Assembly (NCBI GenBank): GCA_002342175.1
Contig: DDPL01000042.1
Span: 6,606-14,549, forward strand
Direction of reading: 5' to 3'
Source: Legionellales bacterium UBA2469
GTDB taxonomy: Bacteria; Pseudomonadota; Gammaproteobacteria; Legionellales; Legionellaceae
Length of the DNA stretch: 7,944 bases
The translations under genes and the position numbers were made by a program. The notes beneath the pieces are model-generated. The model was not told the DNA's origin, made no database searches, and was given only the letters and a program-made list of their open reading frames with translations. This document shows, piece after piece, positions 1 through 6,186 of the stretch; position 1 is the first letter of the stretch, and each line of letters opens with the position of its first letter.

Positions 1-845
1 ATTAAAGAGAAAATATTAGAAATAATGATTTGGTTATCAGAAAAAGTGCCATAAATATGTGCTTGTGTTGGCCCATAGATATAGAACATAAATGTTGTGG
101 TGACACCTAAAGCACTTAAAACAAAAACATGAATTGTTCTTAACTTATTTTGATAAAAATAACTCATCGCTTCCTTAAATACTTTACTTAATTTGGGCTT
201 AGGCTGCTCGGAATAATAAAGGATATACTCTAAGCTTTCAGGAATAAAAAATCGGATATATAAACCAATAGAGGAGCCTAATAAAGCAAAAATAAAGGGG
301 ACACGCCAAACAATCCACTCAGATTCAGGGTAATATGAAATAAATCCTGTGACACCCAATGTAACAATAGATGCTAGCAATAGTCCGGCAGCACATCCAA
401 AAGAAGCCCAGCTACCACTGTAGCCTTTATGAGATTCATCGGCATTTTCAACCAAATAGGCTGATGAATTTAAATACTCCGCACCACAAGAAAAACTTTG
501 AATGACACGCAAAACCAACAAAATAATCCATGCGGAAATGCCTATCGATTCTCGCGAAGGAATAAATCCAATCGCAGTGGTTGCAACGCCCATCGAAATA
601 ATAGAAGCGGCTAAAGTAATTTTTCGACCATAGGCATCGGAAAAAAGTCCCAATATAAAAGCACCCAAGGGACGGGCTAAATATCCTGTAAAAAATGTGA
701 TAAATATCATTAATAGACCTTTAGCTGTGTCCCCAATTAAATATTTGGCTAAATAGACTGATAACAGTCCACCAATGGCCATGTCAAAAGCTTCGATCAG
801 GTTTCCGATCATTCCAGCAAATAAAATTCGATGACAATGCTTCAT
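1..845 (-). CDS. MFS transporter, metabolite:H+ symporter (ProP-like) type, partial
   Basis: This is an inner-membrane secondary transporter, probably moving a small organic solute with protons; the substrate cannot be read from the sequence. The frame runs open from ATG at 845 to the window edge and gives 281 residues. The family is usually about 420-440 residues, so roughly the last third is missing. What shows the family: an N-terminal GNLIEAFD segment in TM1 (residues 14-21), the MFS loop 2-3 signature RPLGA...GLFSDAYGRK (about 58-75), a glycine-rich helix GCAAGLLLAS (150-159), and WRVPFIFALLG (180-190), all typical of the MHS branch. About seven hydrophobic helices are visible. An AGAGGA-like ribosome site sits just upstream of the ATG. 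It begins 20 bp after the LuxR-like gene and is probably co-transcribed with it and the XRE gene. Family call is firm; substrate is unknown. Confidence 0.85.
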   Translation of the reverse strand, partial: MKHCHRILFAGMIGNLIEAFDMAIGGLLSVYLAKYLIGDTAKGLLMIFITFFTGYLARPLGAFILGLFSDAYGRKITLAASIISMGVATTAIGFIPSRESIGISAWIILLVLRVIQSFSCGAEYLNSSAYLVENADESHKGYSGSWASFGCAAGLLLASIVTLGVTGFISYYPESEWIVWRVPFIFALLGSSIGLYIRFFIPESLEYILYYSEQPKPKLSKVFKEAMSYFYQNKLRTIHVFVLSALGVTTTFMFYIYGPTQAHIYGTFSDNQIIISNIFSL

Positions 846-865
846 AATAAATCCTCTTTTTAACT

Positions 866-1414
866 TTATCGAGTAGAAATCAATTTTAAATGTGATTTTG
901 ACGAAACTGCTGGTTGAATCATCGGCAATTCCGTTAAAATATTTTGTAAACAAAACCGACCCATGGAAGAAAGCGTGTCTGTTTTATTGAGCAAATCGAT
1001 ATATGTCGATTCATCCAAAGATTTCACGCCAAACGAGTAAGACACATGAAATTGCTCATGTTTTGCAGGTATGGATAATGCAAAACTTAATTTAGGCTTT
1101 TCCAACTTATAATGCTTTAGATATAAACGCCCGGGTTCTTGATAAATATGATTCCAAATATGCATTTTTTTATTTTCAAAAAAAGCCCTTTGCAAACACG
1201 GATCATCTTTCCATAAATGACGCTCAATCAAATGATGCTCAATTGCCGGCCGAGAAGAAAACATCATTAGCTCGTTATTGGTATTTAATAAAGAAATAGA
1301 GATGTAATCGACCTCTAGATGGCCCAAAACATCATTAAAAATAAAACGCAAGCTTCGATAATGTTCAAAAAGATAATTTTGCGCTTGCGGATGTAAGCAT
1401 ATATTGAAATCCAT
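866..1414 (-). CDS. LuxR-like autoinducer-binding domain protein lacking a HTH domain
   Basis: This 182-residue soluble protein resembles the N-terminal ligand-binding half of LuxR-family regulators. The visible match is W68..D71-P72 followed 15 residues later by W87, which parallels the conserved Asp-Pro and Trp of the TraR/LuxR acyl-homoserine-lactone pocket. Alternating strands and helices around it (DYISISLLN, FALSIPA, VSYSFGV) fit the alpha/beta/alpha fold. Full LuxR regulators are about 230-250 residues with a C-terminal GerE-type HTH; here the protein ends at residue 182 and the MFS gene starts 20 bp later, so the HTH is absent rather than frameshifted away. It could sense a small molecule and act on the XRE regulator encoded 20 bp upstream, but that is inference. 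No signal peptide or membrane segment is seen. The domain call is from recalled motifs and is moderate. Confidence 0.55.
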   Translation of the reverse strand: MDFNICLHPQAQNYLFEHYRSLRFIFNDVLGHLEVDYISISLLNTNNELMMFSSRPAIEHHLIERHLWKDDPCLQRAFFENKKMHIWNHIYQEPGRLYLKHYKLEKPKLSFALSIPAKHEQFHVSYSFGVKSLDESTYIDLLNKTDTLSSMGRFCLQNILTELPMIQPAVSSKSHLKLISTR

Positions 1415-1434
1415 ATCAATTCACTTTAAAGCAA

Positions 1435-1914
1435 CTAGATGGCTTTTTTCTTTTGTTTTTGTTTAAAAGAAGAAATAGAACCAATGGCCAAATCAATGAT
1501 TTTCTCGAGGTTTTCTTTAGAGGCTTCAATTTCTCGTATATCACGCAACAGTTCAACTACAAAATCAGCATAAGCATCGGTTTGACTTGTTTCTTCACGG
1601 TACAAATGATGGCTTCTCTTTAATATATAATGCAATAAGGTTACATCGATGGGATTCATTTCACGTCTTGAATCTTCTCCAAACAATAACCACCCAGGAG
1701 AGACCTGTAAATGCTGTGCAATAGCAATAACTTTTTCATAACAAGGCAAAGCCTCACCACGTATATATCGACGGCAAATTTGCTCAGATGCATCTGCAAA
1801 CTTTGCTAAAGTATGCATACAAATGCCATTTGGAGAACGTGATGCCGTAAAGCCATTGGCTTTCATCGCTTCAATCAAGCGTTCTGAAAAATCTTTATAA
1901 TTTACCAATACCAT
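1435..1914 (-). CDS. XRE/Cro-CI-type HTH transcriptional regulator
   Basis: This is a 159-residue DNA-binding protein. The HTH lies at about residues 33-80 (MHTLAKFADASEQICRRY, then IRGEALPCYEKVIAIAQHL, ending SPGWLLFGE), the pattern of phage-repressor-like XRE proteins in which the second helix pair is followed by P-x-[WY]-LL-[FY]-G. The rest (about 90-159) is helical and charged, with a lysine-rich tail KQKQKKK, and probably mediates dimerisation or partner binding. The ATG at 1914 was chosen because GGGGA (1921-1925, read on the minus strand) lies 6 nt upstream; a longer reading from a TTG at 1944 has no such site. It is the first gene of a probable three-gene operon with the LuxR-like and MFS genes, and it is divergent from another small HTH-like gene. 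Autoregulation through the intergenic palindromes is likely but not shown. Confidence 0.85.
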   Translation of the reverse strand: MVLVNYKDFSERLIEAMKANGFTASRSPNGICMHTLAKFADASEQICRRYIRGEALPCYEKVIAIAQHLQVSPGWLLFGEDSRREMNPIDVTLLHYILKRSHHLYREETSQTDAYADFVVELLRDIREIEASKENLEKIIDLAIGSISSFKQKQKKKAI

Positions 1915-1920
1915 TTCATG

Positions 1921-1925
1921 TCCCC
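1921..1925 (-). promoter_or_regulatory. Ribosome binding site that sets the XRE gene start
   Basis: On the minus strand this reads GGGGA, 6 nt before the ATG at 1914. It favours that ATG over the upstream in-frame TTG at 1944, which would add ten residues and has no purine-rich site at the right distance. Confidence 0.7.
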
Positions 1926-1944
1926 TTTTTAATAGACAATACAA

Positions 1945-1973
1945 AAATTAACATATTTTTATTTTTAGATCAA
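1945..1973 (-). promoter_or_regulatory. Candidate promoter of the XRE/LuxR-like/MFS operon
   Basis: Read on the minus strand, a -35-like TTGATC (1968-1973) is followed by exactly 17 bp and a -10-like TAATTT (1945-1950), with TG one base before the -10 (extended -10 form). Transcription would start near 1938, giving a leader of about 24 nt that contains the GGGGA ribosome site. The area is very AT-rich, so chance matches are common and the call is tentative. Confidence 0.4.
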
Positions 1974-1980
1974 TTTTCAT

Positions 1981-1994
1981 AATAAATATTTATT
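1981..1994. repeat. Perfect 14-bp AT palindrome, candidate operator
   Basis: AATAAATATTTATT is identical to its own reverse complement over all 14 bases. It lies 7 bp upstream of the -35-like element proposed for the minus-strand operon, where an activator or autoregulatory XRE dimer could bind. It contains only A and T in an AT-rich stretch, so chance occurrence is plausible. Confidence 0.35.
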
Positions 1995-2016
1995 TTATTT
2001 TTTTTAAAGGATAATA

Positions 2017-2046
2017 TTGATTATAAATTCCGAAATGCGTTAATAT
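2017..2046 (+). promoter_or_regulatory. Candidate promoter of the small HTH-like gene
   Basis: A -35-like TTGATT (2017-2022) is separated by 18 bp from a -10-like TAATAT (2041-2046), placing the start near 2053 and a leader of about 70 nt before the ATG at 2124. One arm of a 9-bp inverted repeat (2028-2036) falls inside the spacer, as expected for a repressor site. This is based on consensus resemblance only. Confidence 0.4.
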
Positions 2047-2078
2047 AACTTTCGTTAGTGTTAAAAATTATTTCGGAA
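2028..2078. repeat. Widely spaced inverted repeat, candidate operator half-sites
   Basis: TTCCGAAAT at 2028-2036 and ATTTCGGAA at 2070-2078 are exact reverse complements, separated by 33 bp. They contain a CCG/CGG core that stands out from the surrounding AT-rich sequence, so they are less easily explained by composition than the nearby AT palindromes. The left arm lies between the proposed -35 and -10 of the plus-strand promoter and the right arm lies in the leader. Half-sites for one of the two flanking HTH proteins, possibly with looping, is the preferred reading. Confidence 0.45.
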
Positions 2079-2111
2079 CTGCGCTTTAAAGTAGTTATCC
2101 GACGAGTAGAC

Positions 2112-2117
2112 AGGGAG
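2112..2117 (+). promoter_or_regulatory. Ribosome binding site that sets the small HTH-like gene start
   Basis: AGGGAG lies 6 nt before ATG at 2124. It decides against an in-frame GTG at 2058, which has no purine-rich site upstream and would add 22 residues with no resemblance to the rest of the protein. Confidence 0.75.
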
Positions 2118-2123
2118 TTTGCA

Positions 2124-2381
2124 ATGGAACAACTAATCAACCCAAAAGTGAATATTTATAAAAGCATGATTCAATACTTTTTAGATTCTACGGATTATAG
2201 CTTGAAACGAATTGCGCATTTATCGAATTCATCCATTCAGAATATTCAAGCCATTTACCGTTATAATGAAATGCCTGAAGATTTTAAAGAAGAACTGGAT
2301 TTAGTTCGACTTTATCTCATGATTTTAGATTTGGAAAAACGTCGCTTAGATAAACGCGGCTTTAACCTTTATAGCATTTAA
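2124..2381 (+). CDS. Small HTH-like protein of unknown role
   Basis: This 85-residue protein is not one I can name. Residues about 26-48 (SLKRIAHLSNSSIQNIQAIY followed by RYN) look like a helix-turn-helix: a helix with IA, a turn at SNSS, and a second helix beginning SIQNIQ, as in small phage-type regulators. The flanks are helical: YKSMIQYFLDST before it and a leucine-rich, charged helix EELDLVRLYLMILDLEKRR after it that could dimerise. The N-terminus after the chosen ATG is polar and has no signal peptide. It is divergent from the XRE operon across a 209-bp region with candidate operators, and it converges on the giant gene that follows, their stop codons being only 5 bp apart. It may regulate the divergent operon, which is inference. 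That it is a gene is supported by the good ribosome site and the coherent protein. Confidence 0.65.
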   Translation: MEQLINPKVNIYKSMIQYFLDSTDYSLKRIAHLSNSSIQNIQAIYRYNEMPEDFKEELDLVRLYLMILDLEKRRLDKRGFNLYSI

Positions 2382-2402
2382 AGATCTCAATTCGAGATCT
2401 TT
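2380..2402. terminator. Hairpin containing parts of both convergent stop codons
   Basis: AAAGATCTC (2380-2388), a 5-nt loop, and GAGATCTTT (2394-2402) form a perfect 9-bp stem. The TAA of the plus-strand gene (2379-2381) runs into the left arm. The TGA of the minus-strand gene (2387-2389) covers the last two bases of that arm and the first of the loop. Only a run of four T follows on the plus strand and three T then AAA on the minus strand, so it would be a weak two-way terminator or an mRNA end stabiliser. Confidence 0.55.
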
Positions 2403-5400
2403 TGCATTCCAAATTGAAGATCATAAGCATGCTGCAACTCCGGCGTATCATGTCGATGTTCTATTAACCATCGCTTGGCGTCATATTGATTACCACTAAA
2501 AAATAACTGTGAATAACAATATCGCGAATGCCCTGGTGATTCAATAAGCGCTGCTTGATGCTGATGAATATTCTCCAAGTCGACATATATACCTTGGTCT
2601 AAAAATGCACTAAATTCTTCAAAGGAATCAAATATGTTATAAAACTCCTCCATCAAACGTTTAGCAACCTTTACGACAATCATGGGCCAAACCGTTTCAA
2701 CACCTTCATTTTTGATATATAAAATCCATTGGATAACGCTCAAAAATGTCATTAAACACTTCGGCCGAGTGAAATTCTGAATATATGCATGTACTTCTTC
2801 ATTCACAACACACTTAAACTTTTCACCGGCCACATATTTTGTCATATAAATTAATTTACAATCTGGATGAACCCCTTGCATGCGCTCAATCAATTTATTA
2901 AAAGTACCACCGGCACAGATTGGTGAATCCTTTTTAGCAATAATTCCCTTCAAACTAATGGGTTGTTGGGCCTCCATCAAAGCCAACATGATTTGTTTGC
3001 TTCCATCTTCAAACGTTCCCATTCGATGTTTTGCATCGACCACTGCTAAATAACATAAAACCAATAACTCCTTAATACTTACCCTTGATTTCGGATCTCG
3101 ATGATGTTCTTCAGGTAGCATCAATCGAATGATGCAACGTAAGGTTAAACGAAAACCCGCCTCATGAAAAAAAATGTTTTGCAAATCATCCATCAAGTCA
3201 AAAAGCAATTCATCAATATTTTGTCCTTTCAGCTCATGTCCATAACGTCGCATTAACCGTTCTGCAGAATCTGATGCAGAACGATGGATACTCGACGTGT
3301 GGGTGCTTTGTTCGGGATTAAATTCATCATCATCTACCAAATTGTTCTCATCCAGAAAATGTTCTTGAACATATGCCAAAATAGTTTCTTTCGCCACTTG
3401 AATATCTTCAGAAACCTCACAAATTTGTAACATGACCTCTAGATGCTCTTCTTGAAAATCAACCCATTCATAAACATGTTCATCAACCCATTCATACACA
3501 TTCCACATATCTTCAATCGATGCTGTGGGTTGAAAAAATAAGACCTCTGAATATCGAATCAAAGCCTCCCACTGATCTGGATTCAACGATATTTGTGAGA
3601 GAATGGTAAAGATTCCTTGAGTGAACACTGGATTCAAAGATTGGCATAAAAAGGAAAAAAGTAGATAACTTTCATCAGTGGCATCAAATACCTCGGTGAC
3701 ATTCATTCGTTCTACAATATCAAACAGTTCTTCGTGATGCTGAAGCAATAAAATCCACATCTGCTCTTTATGAGCACCGCTTAATAACCCCGTAGGGAAC
3801 AAATGCATCAAGCATTGATGAAGTTTTTCAATATTCGATGCCGACAACATTTCAATAAACGATGCCTGCGTCAACATTTGCTCCTGAATCAAATATATCA
3901 TCGTACTGACGGTCCATTTGGGTTTTTTAACCAACAGAGAGCTCATCGTCGAAATGAATCGATGTTGTGGCAAAAATCCATAATCTTGCAAAATAGAAAG
4001 GCCTTGATGCAAATGATAGACATCAAAATAACGTGTTATTCTTTCAAAATACAACTGCAACCCATGATTTGAATCGCCCTGATTATAGCGCCATATATTT
4101 AACAGTTGATGAATATATTTAAGGCTTCCATTCAAGTATGGTGCTTCAGATTTTGGGGAAAACTGGTGGCGCAACACCCTTAAAAAATTTTTTCGATACG
4201 TTTTTACATGTTTTGCATCAGCACCCAATAATCCCATTTTCCACATGCATTTCACTAATAAACCTAATTCTTCAATATCATCGTGTTCAAATAAAAACCG
4301 AAAGTAATGATTGGCTTTGGGGCTGGCAAATAAATTGCAATGCATCATAATCGACATCAAATCGAGTACTTTTTCTAGATCAGCGCGGCCATTGATTCGA
4401 TAAAAATTGGAAACACCCTGCTCTCCTTTGAGCAAGTCACATGGATGAATATTCAAGTATTGATGTTGAAAAATTAAACCATTATCAATTTGTAGTTCGG
4501 TTGGATTCAACATTATAACGGCATATAACTTATCTAAACTGAATGGGCCTCCAAGCATATATAAATGTTTGCAAGCAGATTCTCCCTTCAAAATATCAGT
4601 GTGTTCTAAATTTTCCAACGCCATAGATAAGTAATTTACATTCGCGTGCTTCAAGACGAAGTCAAATAATTTTTGAGCATTTTTAGGTTGTATTAAACAC
4701 ATCCTATCCATTAATAAGAGACATTTTTCAATATACTGAATGCTTCCATGATTTTGCACATAAACGCTGTTATTATGAAACAGTTGATGTCTAAAAAGTC
4801 GGCGTATATTGAGTGGCCCTTTTTCATTTTGTAATAAATGATGTTTTTGCATGAAGATCAAACATCGTTGAAGTTCGTTTATACATTGATGCCGAATCAG
4901 AAAGCTCAAAACAATTGGGCCATACTTAGGCGTTAAGATGCCAGCACGAGAACATAAGGCCAAAGATGCTAATAATTTTTTTTTCTGTTTATGCTTTTGA
5001 AATTTTTTGAAATAAGTTGGGATTTCATACCCTTTAACATTCATACTTTTCAATATAAAAAAGAATAAAAAATCGTCTTCGGTTTGAATATTAAACACAC
5101 CATCAAGTTTATTTTTTAACATCGGCGACTCAGTTAATAACTCCTTAAAGATGACTCGAATTACACGATGAAAAATAATAATATTCGGATGCTTTAACAC
5201 CATGATGACCATTTGCTTTGCCCCTGGATAACAATCAAATGAGGTCTGTTGGAGCATATCAAAAATATTTTTAACATAATAAAGACTAAATAACGTTTTA
5301 TCAGCGGAACATAGAGGACCATAATCATGTCGAATTAATCGTTTGAATATCTCATCATCCATTAAACCAAGTTCACTTAACAATCGATAATTTGCCATGA

Positions 5401-6028
5401 TTGCCGAGGCTTTTCCAGGGCGGGTGATTTGTTCCACATATCGAGAATGTTTTGCGACACTTAACCGTGATGACAATCTTATTAACGCCAATAAATCTGA
5501 ATATTCATTCGCTTCTAAAATGTTTTCGAATTTGATATTGGCATCTATTCCTTCTAATACTCCATTAAAGCTTAAATAATGCAAAGTCGTATAAAGACCA
5601 TATAACTGCTGATGCGATAAGAGCTTTTTTATCTGAGCGACGGTCATGGTTCTTAGATTTAAGGATTGATGATGCGCCAAATACGACAACACGAGATTTA
5701 AGTTTTCTAAATCTTCTTGTTGAAGCAAGCATTTTATAATATTGACTTTATCTGACAATTTTTCAAAACGAAGTAATTTTAAATGCTTTAATATATGGTG
5801 GAGATTGGAACCTATGAATAACGATAATCTGTCTTTATAGGCCGCGTACACATCCATATTCATTTGCCAAAAATAGCAAATATGTACTACATTATCGATA
5901 CAATCTGAATCATGATAGTATGCTTCTATCCATTTAAGCATCGTTTGCCCAAAGATATTTGCACCTTGGTTTTCTGTTGCGATAAACAATAATTTATTTA
6001 AATCAGCTTTTATTTTTGCCGATATCAT
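2387..6028 (-). CDS. Giant helical repeat protein, candidate Dot/Icm effector
   Basis: This encodes a 1213-residue protein with no enzyme motif that I recognise. From about residue 200 to 760 it shows degenerate helical units of the form L..[LM]....[IL]L........[IF]..[LF]..H, for example around SFLIRHQ (about 375-380), FDFVLKHAN (about 455-461), FRFLFEHDD (about 576-583) and FLRVLRHQ (about 612-618). Similar units occur in large Legionella proteins that I recall. A short tandem duplication gives VYEWVD twice (about 842-857). An acidic and serine-rich linker (about 893-930) precedes a C-terminal region with VDAKHRMGTFED (997-1008) and ICAGGTFNKL (1037-1046) then HPDC (1054-1057). No signal peptide or membrane helix is evident. 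The tail ends QKISN, placing Ile at -3, which fits but does not prove a Dot/Icm signal. GGAG at 6039-6042 supports the start. Effector status is inference. Confidence 0.75.
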   Translation of the reverse strand: MISAKIKADLNKLLFIATENQGANIFGQTMLKWIEAYYHDSDCIDNVVHICYFWQMNMDVYAAYKDRLSLFIGSNLHHILKHLKLLRFEKLSDKVNIIKCLLQQEDLENLNLVLSYLAHHQSLNLRTMTVAQIKKLLSHQQLYGLYTTLHYLSFNGVLEGIDANIKFENILEANEYSDLLALIRLSSRLSVAKHSRYVEQITRPGKASAIMANYRLLSELGLMDDEIFKRLIRHDYGPLCSADKTLFSLYYVKNIFDMLQQTSFDCYPGAKQMVIMVLKHPNIIIFHRVIRVIFKELLTESPMLKNKLDGVFNIQTEDDFLFFFILKSMNVKGYEIPTYFKKFQKHKQKKKLLASLALCSRAGILTPKYGPIVLSFLIRHQCINELQRCLIFMQKHHLLQNEKGPLNIRRLFRHQLFHNNSVYVQNHGSIQYIEKCLLLMDRMCLIQPKNAQKLFDFVLKHANVNYLSMALENLEHTDILKGESACKHLYMLGGPFSLDKLYAVIMLNPTELQIDNGLIFQHQYLNIHPCDLLKGEQGVSNFYRINGRADLEKVLDLMSIMMHCNLFASPKANHYFRFLFEHDDIEELGLLVKCMWKMGLLGADAKHVKTYRKNFLRVLRHQFSPKSEAPYLNGSLKYIHQLLNIWRYNQGDSNHGLQLYFERITRYFDVYHLHQGLSILQDYGFLPQHRFISTMSSLLVKKPKWTVSTMIYLIQEQMLTQASFIEMLSASNIEKLHQCLMHLFPTGLLSGAHKEQMWILLLQHHEELFDIVERMNVTEVFDATDESYLLFSFLCQSLNPVFTQGIFTILSQISLNPDQWEALIRYSEVLFFQPTASIEDMWNVYEWVDEHVYEWVDFQEEHLEVMLQICEVSEDIQVAKETILAYVQEHFLDENNLVDDDEFNPEQSTHTSSIHRSASDSAERLMRRYGHELKGQNIDELLFDLMDDLQNIFFHEAGFRLTLRCIIRLMLPEEHHRDPKSRVSIKELLVLCYLAVVDAKHRMGTFEDGSKQIMLALMEAQQPISLKGIIAKKDSPICAGGTFNKLIERMQGVHPDCKLIYMTKYVAGEKFKCVVNEEVHAYIQNFTRPKCLMTFLSVIQWILYIKNEGVETVWPMIVVKVAKRLMEEFYNIFDSFEEFSAFLDQGIYVDLENIHQHQAALIESPGHSRYCYSQLFFSGNQYDAKRWLIEHRHDTPELQHAYDLQFGMQKISN
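3458..3505. repeat. Two-copy 24-bp tandem duplication inside the giant gene
   Basis: Two adjacent 24-bp units start with the same 15 bases (ATCAACCCATTCATA) and agree at 19 of 24 positions. They keep frame and encode a repeated VYEWVD segment at about residues 842-857 of the giant protein. The divergence between copies shows it is not very recent. Confidence 0.8.
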
Positions 6029-6036
6029 ATCTACTT

Positions 6037-6042
6037 ATCTCC
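6037..6042 (-). promoter_or_regulatory. Ribosome binding site of the giant gene
   Basis: On the minus strand this reads GGAGAT, 8 nt before the ATG at 6028. It supports that start; no other in-frame ATG lies within about the next 29 residues. Confidence 0.6.
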
Positions 6043-6064
6043 AAAACTCTCCGCCGTCGCATGC

Positions 6065-6084
6065 TATATTAAGAATATATTGAA
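6065..6084 (-). promoter_or_regulatory. PmrA-box-like direct repeat upstream of the giant gene
   Basis: On the minus strand the two half-sites TTCAATATA and CTTAATATA are separated by TT. The recalled Legionella PmrA consensus is cTTAATatT, two bases, cTTAATatT. The downstream half matches 8 of 9 positions with a perfect TTAAT core and the upstream half matches 6 of 9, with TCAAT as core. It ends 36 nt before the start codon, which is closer than usual, and no good -10 element is seen between it and the ribosome site. The region is AT-rich, so this is a candidate only. Confidence 0.4.
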
Positions 6085-6128
6085 CTCAAATCGTTTTTTT
6101 ATTTATCACAAAAAAAGTATAATTTAAT

Positions 6129-6157
6129 TTACATAAATGTCTTAAAAATGATACAAT
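6129..6157 (+). promoter_or_regulatory. Weak candidate promoter of the acid phosphatase gene
   Basis: A -10-like TACAAT (6152-6157) lies 30 nt before the ATG, with TTACAT (6129-6134) at 17 bp spacing as a poor -35. A second possible -10, TATAAT at 6118-6123, has only a T-run at the -35 position. The true element cannot be decided from sequence alone. Confidence 0.25.
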
Positions 6158-6186
6158 AGTGGAAAAAATTATACTCTAGGGGAAAT

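Noticed and set aside
1915..1944. N-terminal extension of the XRE protein from a TTG codon
   Set aside because: The ATG at 1914 has GGGGA 6 nt upstream, while the TTG has no ribosome site, and the extra residues would overlap the proposed leader.
2058..2123. N-terminal extension of the small HTH-like protein from a GTG codon
   Set aside because: No ribosome site before the GTG, and the stretch contains the right arm of the inverted repeat; AGGGAG before the ATG at 2124 is much better.
1915..2123. PmrA-box-like sites in the divergent spacer
   Set aside because: Only isolated TTAAT or TTAAA strings in AT-rich DNA; no second half-site at the required spacing.
3803..4072. Plus-strand open frame of 89 codons
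   Set aside because: Lies antisense inside the giant minus-strand gene, whose protein is coherent over the same stretch; no ribosome site or recognisable protein feature.
4138..4350. Plus-strand open frame of 70 codons
   Set aside because: Antisense shadow of the giant gene, with no supporting start signal or domain.
5397..5579. Plus-strand open frame of 60 codons
   Set aside because: Antisense shadow of the giant gene; composition and sequence look random.
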